Shown: positions 8,838 through 16,384, counted from the stretch's first letter. The stretch: DNA of 32,543 bases from Prochlorococcus sp. AG-347-J21 (GCA_003281455.1 QCBX01000014.1:1-32543); one strand, 5' to 3'. Numbers and translations are program-made. The notes: generated from the letters alone by a model not told the origin.

Positions 8838-9502
8838 ATATTAGCTTTTAGTTTTAATCTAATATTGGACAAACTATGCCAAAACAATCCTGATGCCATT
8901 AAAAATTCCATTGTCTCAGAAATTCTTAAAGTGGGATATCTCATACCTAAAGTAATCCAAGATAGATCGGTTAACGCATAATGCGCTGCTACAAAAAGGA
9001 AAAAAAGAGCATATTTCTTGGTAGGAAGAGCTTCTATTTTTGGGAAAAATTTCCATCCTACCCATCCAAAAAATATTCCTGAAAAAATAAAAGAAAAATG
9101 AAGATAATTATTAAATCCTTTTAAGTTGTGTAAATTTGTTTCTCCTTGCATATTAATTTCTCTTATCGCATTTGATCCAAGATTGGTTATTCTCTCTGCC
9201 CAACTTATTTCTTCCCCAGCAACATAAAAGCAAAAAATAGCAAATATTAACCAAAATATATTTTTTAATTTAAATTTATTTTTAGATTTGTCCAGAAATA
9301 TAATCAAAAAACTAATTATGCTTGAAGAAAAATAACAAATAAATTGAAGCCATTCTATTAAACTGTCTTCAGATACAAAAAGTTTCTTATAAATTCCAAA
9401 GGGCAATATATATACAAAACCAAATACAAAGAATAAGTAATATATGGGGAATAATATTACTTCTGATTTTATTACTCCGAAGGGTGTTTTTATTTCTTTC
9501 AT
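8834..9502 (-). CDS. multi-span membrane protein with GEEISW motif, unknown function
   Basis: A 222-residue integral membrane protein with about six hydrophobic segments (near 16-38, 52-70, 81-97, 132-150, 164-180 and 198-212). Conserved-looking polar residues lie in or beside the membrane: AGEEISWAERI (95-105), INMQGETNLHNL (116-127) and SETMEF (195-200). The GEEISW and NLHN combination recurs in uncharacterised bacterial membrane proteins, from memory, and looks like a catalytic or metal-binding site made of Glu, Trp, Asn and His rather than a transport path. No named function is known to me. The position among glycan genes suggests a lipid-linked sugar or membrane-lipid step, which is inference only. 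Its stop overlaps the start of the 50-residue ORF. Confidence 0.75.
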   Translation of the reverse strand: MKEIKTPFGVIKSEVILFPIYYLFFVFGFVYILPFGIYKKLFVSEDSLIEWLQFICYFSSSIISFLIIFLDKSKNKFKLKNIFWLIFAIFCFYVAGEEISWAERITNLGSNAIREINMQGETNLHNLKGFNNYLHFSFIFSGIFFGWVGWKFFPKIEALPTKKYALFFLFVAAHYALTDLSWITLGMRYPTLRISETMEFLMASGLFWHSLSNIRLKLKANI

Positions 9503-9663
9503 AATTCAATATTAAACTTCAAGACACTAAAAATATTTAAAATGATCCAAAAAATAATATTATTTAACCTAAAATTATTAAAAAAAAATTTTTAAATCCA
9601 ATCCATAGTTGATTAAAAATATAAGTTTGATTTACTCTATATAAATAGAAAATAGGATTAACT

Positions 9664-11589
9664 TTGACAGGTCTTTACCATCCCAGAATTGTCATGAACC
9701 TGCTCATTCGAAATGAGCAGGATCTAATTGCTGAAAATATACTTTTTCATCATAAACAAGGAATAGATCAGTTCATTGTAATGGACAATCTTTCTGACGA
9801 TGAGACCCTAAAAATAGTTAAAGATTTGGCTTTGTTTATACCCATCAAGCTGATTTCACAAAATGAAGCTAACTTTAAACAATCAAAATGGGTAAAGTCT
9901 ATGGAGCAAGAAGCATCTTTGCAATATAAGGCTGATTGGATTATAAATAATGATGCAGATGAATTTTGGATTTTTCCTGGTCTAGATGTCAAGAATTATT
10001 TAAAGAGTTTTCCTAAAGATATCTGCGGTGTGGAATTGCAGAGACATAATGCAGTACTGATTGAGGAACATTATTGGGAAGGTTTTGAGGCTCATCCTTG
10101 TTCAAGTATGCTCTTTGAGAAAGAAAGCTTTAATCCAAAAGGAGAACCTCTCCCAAATAGATTTTTATACAGGGCATCAAAGAATATTACAGTCGAGAAG
10201 ACTAACCATAATATTAATAGAGAAGAAGGTGAAATTGTAAAGTGCAACAAAGCAAGAATTCTTCATTTTCCTCATAGATCCTTTAAGGATTATCAGGCCA
10301 AGATTCGTACTAGAGGTTCTACATTTGAGAATAATAAAAATTTAAATTTATCTATTGGTCATAAATGGCGCGAACACAATAAAATTGTTGAGACAGATGA
10401 GCTTTCTGCTTTCTGGAGTAGATTAAAATATTCTCTTAAAGATTGTATAAGTGCTGAAGCAAATGGTGATATCTTCCGAGAACCTCTCTTAAAAGATGCA
10501 TTAAGACAACTAATAAGATTTTGGCAACATAAACAAATAGAGAAAGAAACAAAGAATGTAAAAGATTACACTATCAAAACCATCGATCAGAAGATCAATG
10601 AACTCAAGTCTGAAGTTGGAGATCTTAATTTGCCATTTCCAAAAAGTTTAAAGTATAACAATCTTCCCTTCATGATAAGTGGACCACAGAAACATAAAGA
10701 TCTTCTCTTAGATTGGATAGGTTGCTTCTCGGAAAATGATCTTCTCTCTCAATTTACAGATCTTAGAGACTTATTTTCAATTTACCCAAAGAATCAGGCT
10801 GTTTTTGATTTTCTCTCAGTTTTATTGAAAATTCGTCATCCTCATTCTGTACGTAGGCTGAGTAAACATTGTAAGGGCAAAAATTTAATTGTATATTTTT
10901 CTTGCCAAAAATATCTTGAACGCTCTCGAAAATCTTCAATTTCATTCGAGGCGCATGGTTACAAAACTTTGATTGTTATCGGAACTAATGAAAATTATCC
11001 AGAGACTCTTGGACTTGATTTTGATGGAAAAATTCTAAAATTACCAGTTTTAGATGATTACGAGCATCTCGCCAGCAAAGTTTTTTATGCTTATCTAATA
11101 TTGAGTCTTTGCGGAAATCCAATATCTGTTACTAAAATTGATGACGATATGGAACTGAATGATTTTGAAACCTTTTCATATTGTCTTAAGACTATTAATG
11201 AAAAAAATATTCAGTATTTTGGTCATATTATTGGTTCCTCACATCGTGAACAGGCTCATGGCTGGCATATTGGCAAATGTTCTAATAAAGATTTAAATCA
11301 TCGAGGTTATCAATATCCAATGCCTAGCAAATATGCATGCGGGGGTTTTGGATATATTTTAGGACCAAATTTACTCAAGGAATGCGCTTTAATGTACCTT
11401 TCAATGCAGTCATTTTTTGAGATGAAATCTGTTCAGTTGGAAGATGTATTTGTGGGGCTAGCCGCACAAGATGCCACTATCAAGACAACAAATTGTCATA
11501 ATATTTTTGAGCGCATAAAAAAGATAGGATACCCTGATGTAACTTACGCAACATTACCTGGTTTAAGACGGAAGAAAATTTTTAATTAA
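9664..11589 (+). CDS. two-module glycosyltransferase (GT2_4-like plus GT31-like)
   Basis: The 641-residue protein joins two distinct GT-A modules. The N-terminal module (about 1-290) has NLLIRNEQD (12-20), MDNLSDDET and NNDADEFW (95-102), and is paralogous to the gene at 6058-6927. A charged, probably helical linker (about 290-410) follows. The C-terminal module (about 415-641) has KIDDDM with DDD at 493-495, then YPMPSKYACGGFGYIL, then QLEDVFVG with EDV at 593-595. That DDD, YP-cGgGY, EDV-G order is the signature of GT31 beta-1,3-galactosyltransferase-like enzymes. One protein may therefore add two successive sugars. TTG at 9664 is chosen because starting at Met11 would cut into the first beta strand, which the paralogue keeps; an in-frame stop lies at 9646-9648. 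Confidence 0.82.
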   Translation: MTGLYHPRIVMNLLIRNEQDLIAENILFHHKQGIDQFIVMDNLSDDETLKIVKDLALFIPIKLISQNEANFKQSKWVKSMEQEASLQYKADWIINNDADEFWIFPGLDVKNYLKSFPKDICGVELQRHNAVLIEEHYWEGFEAHPCSSMLFEKESFNPKGEPLPNRFLYRASKNITVEKTNHNINREEGEIVKCNKARILHFPHRSFKDYQAKIRTRGSTFENNKNLNLSIGHKWREHNKIVETDELSAFWSRLKYSLKDCISAEANGDIFREPLLKDALRQLIRFWQHKQIEKETKNVKDYTIKTIDQKINELKSEVGDLNLPFPKSLKYNNLPFMISGPQKHKDLLLDWIGCFSENDLLSQFTDLRDLFSIYPKNQAVFDFLSVLLKIRHPHSVRRLSKHCKGKNLIVYFSCQKYLERSRKSSISFEAHGYKTLIVIGTNENYPETLGLDFDGKILKLPVLDDYEHLASKVFYAYLILSLCGNPISVTKIDDDMELNDFETFSYCLKTINEKNIQYFGHIIGSSHREQAHGWHIGKCSNKDLNHRGYQYPMPSKYACGGFGYILGPNLLKECALMYLSMQSFFEMKSVQLEDVFVGLAAQDATIKTTNCHNIFERIKKIGYPDVTYATLPGLRRKKIFN

Positions 11590-11686
11590 AAATTTTGCTG
11601 CACAAAATGAGTTAATTCTTCCTTATTTCAGATCAACAGATAATAAAATAGAGGATTTTTTGAGATTTTTGTTACCAATAAATTAA
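11588..11686 (+). pseudogene. possible C-terminal remnant of a glycan-modifying enzyme
   Basis: Directly after the double glycosyltransferase, in the +1 frame, 32 open codons read as a plausible protein tail (NELILPYFRSTDNKIEDFL) ending at TAA. The pattern of Tyr, Asn and Leu resembles the C-terminal helix of some sulfotransferases, but this is by eye. No start codon or catalytic motif is present. It could be chance in AT-rich DNA. Confidence 0.2.
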
Positions 11687-11687
11687 G

Positions 11688-11709
11688 CTTTTCTTTGAAG
11701 AAAGAAAAG
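11688..11709. other. perfect 9-bp inverted repeat
   Basis: CTTTTCTTT and AAAGAAAAG flank a GAAG loop, giving a perfect 9-bp stem about 100 bases after the double glycosyltransferase. No T-run follows on the plus strand, so it is not a classical terminator, but it could block or end transcription weakly. The rest of 11590-11887 shows nothing I can support. Confidence 0.4.
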
Positions 11710-11887
11710 ATGAACAATTTCAGAAAGTTTTTTATATTAATCTTCTTAAAAAAAAATTAAAATTACAAATTTATTTATATAATTTTTACTAATTTATTGA
11801 ATTTAACAAACTTTCAAGAGCTCAATTTTTTTATGATTTTATTATGTTGAATTAATTAATAATAATTAACTTTCATGATATCTTAAT

Positions 11888-12814
11888 TTGATAAGAATTA
11901 AGCAAAAAACAAATATTAATATGTGCGATTGTATTTATTTTATTTTTAACTCACAAGAGTCCCAGCCTCTTGAGAATTTAATTCCAGATCAAAAGCCACT
12001 TTTTGAAATTTATCTTTTTGATTATAATTGCGATATTGGTGGAGAATATTCGAAAAAGAATATTCATAATCTGCAGGGTTCAACTAACGATGGGGAATTC
12101 TGGAGCAGACAATGCAAGATTATTAGAAAATCAACTGAAGGTAAAGGACAAATAATATTTGCTATTGCATCTATCACTTCTTATAAAAAAGGAGGCTATG
12201 TTGGAATATTTGGTGATGATATACTCATACGAGTTTCAGATATAAATAGAGCTATAAAAATTGCCAGAAAAAAATCGTTTGCGAGCTTCCAACCATCTCT
12301 TTCAAGATCTTCAGATTATAATTTTTATTTCACAACCAATAACTATAAAAGAACAATTTTTCCAACATTACATAGATACAGGATTGTACCCTGGATTGAT
12401 ATAATGATGTCGATTATGAAAAGTGAATTATTAACATCATCAATACCTTTTTTAAGAAATAATATTACTGCTAGTGGATTAGAACGCTATGTATTCCCAA
12501 TGGTTTCAATTACTTATGGAATTAGTGGTAAGCATGCTGTAATTGATGCAGCAATTGCTACACGCCTGCGAGGTATGGGAACAGATGAGAAAATATATTC
12601 GAACGGTATGAATGCATATGAAGAACTTATTAAGGTAAGAACAGATTGTATTGATTACTTAAGCAAAAGAGGAATAAACTGGCAAAAAAACAAGCAACTG
12701 CTTGTCTTATTTAAAAATTACGGTGATAAAGATTTAAAAAAATATATTTTTAATATTATAAAGACCTTTTTAAAATCATTTAAAACAAGGATTATTCGAA
12801 AAAATTTTTTTTAA
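11888..12814 (+). CDS. glycosyltransferase-like protein (DUF707-like), divergent
   Basis: The 308-residue protein resembles DUF707-type predicted glycosyltransferases in several ordered blocks: GIFGDDILIRVSDINRA (106-122) in the place of the usual DDDI-x-D-x-N, then FQPSLSRSSDYNFYFTT (134-150), matching the family's QPALS-x-S-x-x-W-x-x-T, then a Phe/Ile-rich block near 165-185, and a late GISGKHAVIDAAIATRLRGMG. The first Asp of the DDD is Gly here, so activity is uncertain. TTG at 11888 is the first start after an in-frame stop; ATG at 11921 (Met12) is an equally reasonable start. It lies between the double glycosyltransferase and the tRNA. I place it in this family by motif order only. Confidence 0.55.
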   Translation: MIRIKQKTNINMCDCIYFIFNSQESQPLENLIPDQKPLFEIYLFDYNCDIGGEYSKKNIHNLQGSTNDGEFWSRQCKIIRKSTEGKGQIIFAIASITSYKKGGYVGIFGDDILIRVSDINRAIKIARKKSFASFQPSLSRSSDYNFYFTTNNYKRTIFPTLHRYRIVPWIDIMMSIMKSELLTSSIPFLRNNITASGLERYVFPMVSITYGISGKHAVIDAAIATRLRGMGTDEKIYSNGMNAYEELIKVRTDCIDYLSKRGINWQKNKQLLVLFKNYGDKDLKKYIFNIIKTFLKSFKTRIIRKNFF

Positions 12815-12924
12815 TCCAATTAATTAAGGAATATCATTCTCTGCAGTAGTTTTTGAAAATCTACCTTTACTTAAAATATAATAATGGCATTTAAAATATA
12901 TTATGCAACTAAACAAATAATTTA

Positions 12925-12997
12925 TGGAGCCAAGCGGACTCGAACCGCTGACCCCCTGCATGCCATGCAGGTGCTCTACCAACTGAGCTATGGCCCC
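12925..12997 (-). tRNA. tRNA-Ala (GGC anticodon)
   Basis: On the minus strand the 73-nt sequence begins GGGGCCA and ends with the paired GGCTCC plus discriminator A. The D-arm contains AGCTCAGTTGGTAGAGC, the anticodon stem is CCTGC/GCAGG around the loop ATGGCAT (anticodon GGC), and the T-arm has GGTTCGAGTCC. The fold is complete and CCA is not encoded. It stands alone inside the polysaccharide island, next to a long stretch without genes, a setting often used by integrating elements. I found no second copy of its 3' end in the window. Confidence 0.97.
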
Positions 12998-13517
12998 AAA
13001 TCACGAAACGTAAGTATATCAATGAATCTAAGGATTTCTTTCGTAACGTTCTTAAATCCTATATTACTTTATAGAGTTTGATTATTAAAATATATATCTT
13101 ATAAAGAACCTATAAATAGACAAGTTTTAGCAATCTATTTCCAGCTATCCTAAAGTATTTGCTCACCTACCTGAAAAGCCAGGTTGTCCATACTTGGTGT
13201 GTGGAAGCCAGTTAAAGTAGAGTTAGACTTTTAACAAAGGTCTCTTTTGATATTTATCTGGTTAAAGAAGTATAGTTTTATTGGAAATTGATTTTGATGC
13301 TGAATATCAAGATAACTTTGTAAGGACTATATAAAATTTTCAGAATTAATACGAAAAAGAAATATTGAATTATCTAATCTCTTTAAATCCATTAATAGAA
13401 TAAAAAGCATTTAGTATATTTACTAATTTTATAATTTGTACTTTCGATGTTGCTTATAGGGATAAATAATAGAACAATGGATTTGAAAAAACTTTTTTAT
13501 TTAAAAACTAAAAAGAT
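12998..13517. other. 520-bp stretch without a convincing gene
   Basis: No ORF with a start codon and plausible length is visible on either strand. Short open stretches look protein-like but are interrupted. On the plus strand 13131-13220 reads through LPEKPGCPYLVCGSQLK to a stop without an ATG. About 13281-13337 reads EIDFDAEYQDNF, and about 13340-13414 reads SELIRKRNIELSNLF in another frame. These may be remains of one or two small genes broken by frameshifts, or chance. The last 60-80 bp should hold the promoter of the dehydrogenase at 13518. Confidence 0.4.
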
Positions 13518-14333
13518 ATGATCTCACTTTATGGTTGCGGTTTTATTGGAAGTAAGTTCAAAGAAATGTATGATTCACAAGTTGAAATACAATCAAGAGA
13601 TGAAAGAGTTCCAAAAAATAATGATATTTTATACATGATATCAACAACGGATAATTATAATGTTCATAGTAATATAACCCTCGATGTTGAAACTAATTTA
13701 AAAGTTTTATGTGAGGTTCTCAATTTTTGCAGGTCTAAAGATATAACTTTTAATTTTATATCCTCATGGTTTGTATATGGTAAGGGTGTATTACCTGCTA
13801 AAGAGGATTCAAACTGCAATCCAAATGGTTTTTATTCAATAACAAAACTATGCGCAGAAAACTTAATTAAATCATTTGCTAATACTTATGGAATGAATTA
13901 TAGAATTCTGAGATTATGCAATGTACTAGGACCTTCGGATCACAATCGATCAAGGAAAAAAAATGCAATAGGTTGGATGATTGATGAACTTAAGGCAGAT
14001 AGAAATATAAATTTATACGATCATGGTTCACATACTCGTGATGTAATGCATGTTTCAGATGTTTGTCGTGCTATAAAATTAGTCATAGACAAGGGTAATA
14101 TTAACGAGATATATAACATAGGTTCTGGACATCCAACGACATTAAGTGAGTTGATGACGATGGCAAAACGTTTTTCCAGATCAAGAGGTAAAATACTAAA
14201 TATTGAACCCCCTGATTTCCATAAAACCGTTCAAACTAAAAATTTTTGGATGGATATTTCAAAACTTAAATCACTTGGTTTTGAACAACATTTTTCCACT
14301 GAATATATTATGAAAGATTTATGTCTAGCGTAG
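13518..14333 (+). CDS. NAD(P)-dependent sugar epimerase/dehydratase/reductase (SDR)
   Basis: An extended-type short-chain dehydrogenase of 271 residues acting on a nucleotide sugar. LYGCGFIG (4-11) gives the GxGxxG nucleotide-binding turn, NFISSWFVYG (79-88) holds the catalytic Ser, FYSITK (105-110) gives Tyr106 and Lys110, and HTRDVMHVSDVCRAI is the usual substrate-domain block. The N-terminal region between the first and fourth strands is shorter than in RmlB or GalE. The stop lies 13 bases inside the next gene, an RfbH-like 3-dehydrase. That coupling suggests it reduces or epimerises the 3-deoxy product, like CDP-abequose or CDP-paratose synthases (RfbJ, RfbS). The exact reaction is inferred. 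Confidence 0.82.
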   Translation: MISLYGCGFIGSKFKEMYDSQVEIQSRDERVPKNNDILYMISTTDNYNVHSNITLDVETNLKVLCEVLNFCRSKDITFNFISSWFVYGKGVLPAKEDSNCNPNGFYSITKLCAENLIKSFANTYGMNYRILRLCNVLGPSDHNRSRKKNAIGWMIDELKADRNINLYDHGSHTRDVMHVSDVCRAIKLVIDKGNINEIYNIGSGHPTTLSELMTMAKRFSRSRGKILNIEPPDFHKTVQTKNFWMDISKLKSLGFEQHFSTEYIMKDLCLA

Positions 14334-15628
14334 AGGATCAAATTGGTATCTTCATCAATAATTTAAAAAATGCAGGATATGAACTTCAAGATTATTTACC
14401 TAATCAAAATTGGGAGCCTGGTGATCAGATTTTGTATTCAGGACCTTATTGGGATAATCAAGAACCAACTGCTGCAATCTCATCTCTTCTCACAGGTAAA
14501 TGGTTGTCAGCAGGTGAGAAGGTAAACAAATTTGAAAGAGAATTTTCAAAAAGATTTGAATTCAATCACTCCGTCATGGTCAATAGTGGTTCATCTGCAA
14601 ATCTTGTAATGATTGCTGCTTTAAAAAAATATTTTGGATGGGCAGATAATGATGAGATTATAGTATGTGCTTGCGGATTTCCTACAACTATAAATCCCAT
14701 CATGCAAAATGGGCTGAAACCAGTTTTTGTTGATATTGATTGGAAAGATTTAAATTGGAATCTTGATGACTTAGAAAATAGTATTACAGAAAAAACAGTT
14801 GCTGTATTTTCTTCACCTGTTTTAGGAAATCCTTATGATTTTGATAAATTTCAAGATATTATAAATACTAATAATCTAAAGTACATAGCCGATAATTGTG
14901 ATTCGTTAGGAAGCAAATGGAGAGGTTGTTATCTTACAAAGAATGCAGTTGCTGCTTCATGTTCTTTTTATCCAGCACATCACATTACAACTATTGAGGG
15001 AGGTATGGTCTCTTCTAATATTGAAGAGGTTGTTCAACTCTCTAGATCCTATGCATGGTGGGGAAGAGGTTGTTACTGCGTAGGAGCGCAGAACAAATTA
15101 CCTAATGGAGTATGTGGGCATAGATTTGATAGATGGATAGATGGTTATGATAAGGATGTTGATCATAAATATGTTTTTGGTGTTCAGGGATATAATTTAA
15201 AACCTGCCGATTTTCAGGGATCAATAGGTTCAATACAACTTAAGAAAATAACTGAAATTCATAATGTGCGAAGAAGTAATTATGATGCCATGAGTAAAAT
15301 TTTTCCAAAAATACCTGGTTGTAGAGTGGTTGAAGAAAATGAACATGCTGAGACATCATGGTTTGGTTGTCCTATAGTTTATGAAGGTAAGAAGCATAAA
15401 TTAGTCAAGTATTTGGAAAGTAAAGGGGTCCAAACTAGAAATTATTTTGCAGGTAATATTTTAAGACATCCTGCATATAAGGGTTTGGATGATCCAGATA
15501 ATTATCCGAATGCATCCAGAGTTTTGGATGATGTTTTTTTTATAGGGACTTCACCAGTAATTACAATCCCAATGATTGATTATATTAAAAAAATTGTTGA
15601 TGAGTATATTAAAAATGAATTGTCTTAA
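14321..15628 (+). CDS. rfbH: RfbH/E1-type 4-keto-6-deoxyhexose 3-dehydrase
   Basis: A DegT/DnrJ/EryC1 fold protein of 435 residues that uses PMP rather than forming a lysine aldimine. In SFYPAHHITTIEGG (216-228) His220 stands where aminotransferases have Lys, the hallmark of the 3-dehydrases E1/RfbH and ColD. It also has an iron-sulfur pattern. Cys193 is followed after 57 residues by Cys251 and then Cys253, matching the C-X57-C-X1-C of E1. The fourth candidate, Cys265, comes after 11 residues instead of 7. E1 with a reductase removes the C3 hydroxyl of CDP-4-keto-6-deoxyglucose, leading to 3,6-dideoxyhexoses. The start at 14321 overlaps the SDR gene. No CDP-glucose synthesis genes or E3-type reductase are in the window. 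Confidence 0.85.
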   Translation: MSSVEDQIGIFINNLKNAGYELQDYLPNQNWEPGDQILYSGPYWDNQEPTAAISSLLTGKWLSAGEKVNKFEREFSKRFEFNHSVMVNSGSSANLVMIAALKKYFGWADNDEIIVCACGFPTTINPIMQNGLKPVFVDIDWKDLNWNLDDLENSITEKTVAVFSSPVLGNPYDFDKFQDIINTNNLKYIADNCDSLGSKWRGCYLTKNAVAASCSFYPAHHITTIEGGMVSSNIEEVVQLSRSYAWWGRGCYCVGAQNKLPNGVCGHRFDRWIDGYDKDVDHKYVFGVQGYNLKPADFQGSIGSIQLKKITEIHNVRRSNYDAMSKIFPKIPGCRVVEENEHAETSWFGCPIVYEGKKHKLVKYLESKGVQTRNYFAGNILRHPAYKGLDDPDNYPNASRVLDDVFFIGTSPVITIPMIDYIKKIVDEYIKNELS

Positions 15629-15636
15629 AAAGACAA
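15620..15636 (+). terminator. hairpin over the rfbH-like stop codon
   Basis: TTGTCTT and AAGACAA form a perfect 7-bp stem around AAA, with the TAA stop inside it. There is no T-run after it on the plus strand, so termination by this hairpin is doubtful; an RNA-stability role is equally possible. Confidence 0.25.
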
Positions 15637-15711
15637 ATGCTTAAAAATAATATTTATTAACTATAAAAAAGTATAAACTATCTGTTTATTTTTAAAAAAA
15701 TATTAAATACT

Positions 15712-16329
15712 TTAAACCTTTCGCCATACCGCAAGCAACTTCCCTTGAAAAACAACATCTTCTTTATCTAATTCAATAGGTTCATAATTTGGGTTGGCAG
15801 CCTCTAAAAATATTTTATTATTTCTTTTCACAAAATATTTTAAAGTAGTCCCCAACCCAGGAACTAAAGCACTTACTATTGTTCCGTTTTTTAAGCAATA
15901 AGAATCAGTAATCGGCTCCATTAAAACCATATCCCCATCGGCGATACATGCATCAATCATAGAATCTCCATTAACAGTTAATGCAAAAACATTTTTCTTT
16001 TTAAACACATCCGATATATCTAAATTCTCTTGTATGTCCGAGTAAGTTTCAATCAATCCACCAGCTGCTACCGAACCCAGAATAGGTACACCCTCTATTA
16101 TTTCATCTACTATTTGTAGTGTTCTAGCTTTACCTTCCTGCCATTTAATATAGCCTTTATCTTGTAAATGTTTTAAACGACTTTGAATAGGTGCAGGAGA
16201 TTTCAAACTCATCGCCTGCATCATTTGCCTAATAGATGGACTATGTTGAAAGTCTTTCAAATAGTTCTTTATCCATTGATATAACTCATCTTGAGCTTCA
16301 GTAAGCTTATCTTCAGGAGAAGAATTCAT
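15712..16329 (-). CDS. lexA: LexA repressor
   Basis: A transcriptional repressor and self-cleaving protease of 205 residues. The N-terminal winged helix (about 10-75) includes SPSIRQMMQAMSLKSPAPIQSRLKHLQDKGYI. The cleavage site is SVAAGGLIE (Ala89-Gly90), and the catalytic dyad is Ser123 in VNGDSMIDA and Lys164 in TTLKYF. The frame extends 47 codons further upstream to 16470, but that would overlap argF by 86 bases and add sequence without LexA similarity; ATG at 16327-16329 matches the family's N-terminus. Two LexA-box-like sites abut this start, so it should repress itself. It is the last gene of the minus-strand core series. Confidence 0.95.
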   Translation of the reverse strand: MNSSPEDKLTEAQDELYQWIKNYLKDFQHSPSIRQMMQAMSLKSPAPIQSRLKHLQDKGYIKWQEGKARTLQIVDEIIEGVPILGSVAAGGLIETYSDIQENLDISDVFKKKNVFALTVNGDSMIDACIADGDMVLMEPITDSYCLKNGTIVSALVPGLGTTLKYFVKRNNKIFLEAANPNYEPIELDKEDVVFQGKLLAVWRKV

Positions 16330-16343
16330 AAAACAAATGTACT
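16330..16343 (-). promoter_or_regulatory. LexA-box-like site, proximal
   Basis: The minus strand reads AGTACATTTGTTTT, agreeing at 13 of 14 positions with the cyanobacterial LexA consensus RGTACNNNDGTWCB; the only mismatch is T for C at position 13. It ends at the base before the lexA ATG, so bound LexA would block transcription into the gene. Confidence 0.65.
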
Positions 16344-16345
16344 CT

Positions 16346-16359
16346 AATACATTTGTACC
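16346..16359 (-). promoter_or_regulatory. LexA-box-like site, distal
   Basis: The minus strand reads GGTACAAATGTATT, again 13 of 14 against RGTACNNNDGTWCB with the same T-for-C mismatch as the proximal site. The two sites are direct repeats separated by 2 bases (16-bp period). They fill most of the 55-bp argF-lexA spacer. Confidence 0.65.
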
Positions 16360-16384
16360 TATTTTAAGGTAATTCTGCAAGCCC

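Noticed and set aside
9768..10945. Minus-strand ORFs inside the double glycosyltransferase
   Set aside because: The plus-strand frame has clear domain motifs throughout; the others are shadows.
12884..13081. 65-codon plus-strand ORF over the tRNA region
   Set aside because: It is the antisense translation of tRNA-Ala (the familiar KRTRTADPLHAMQ artefact).
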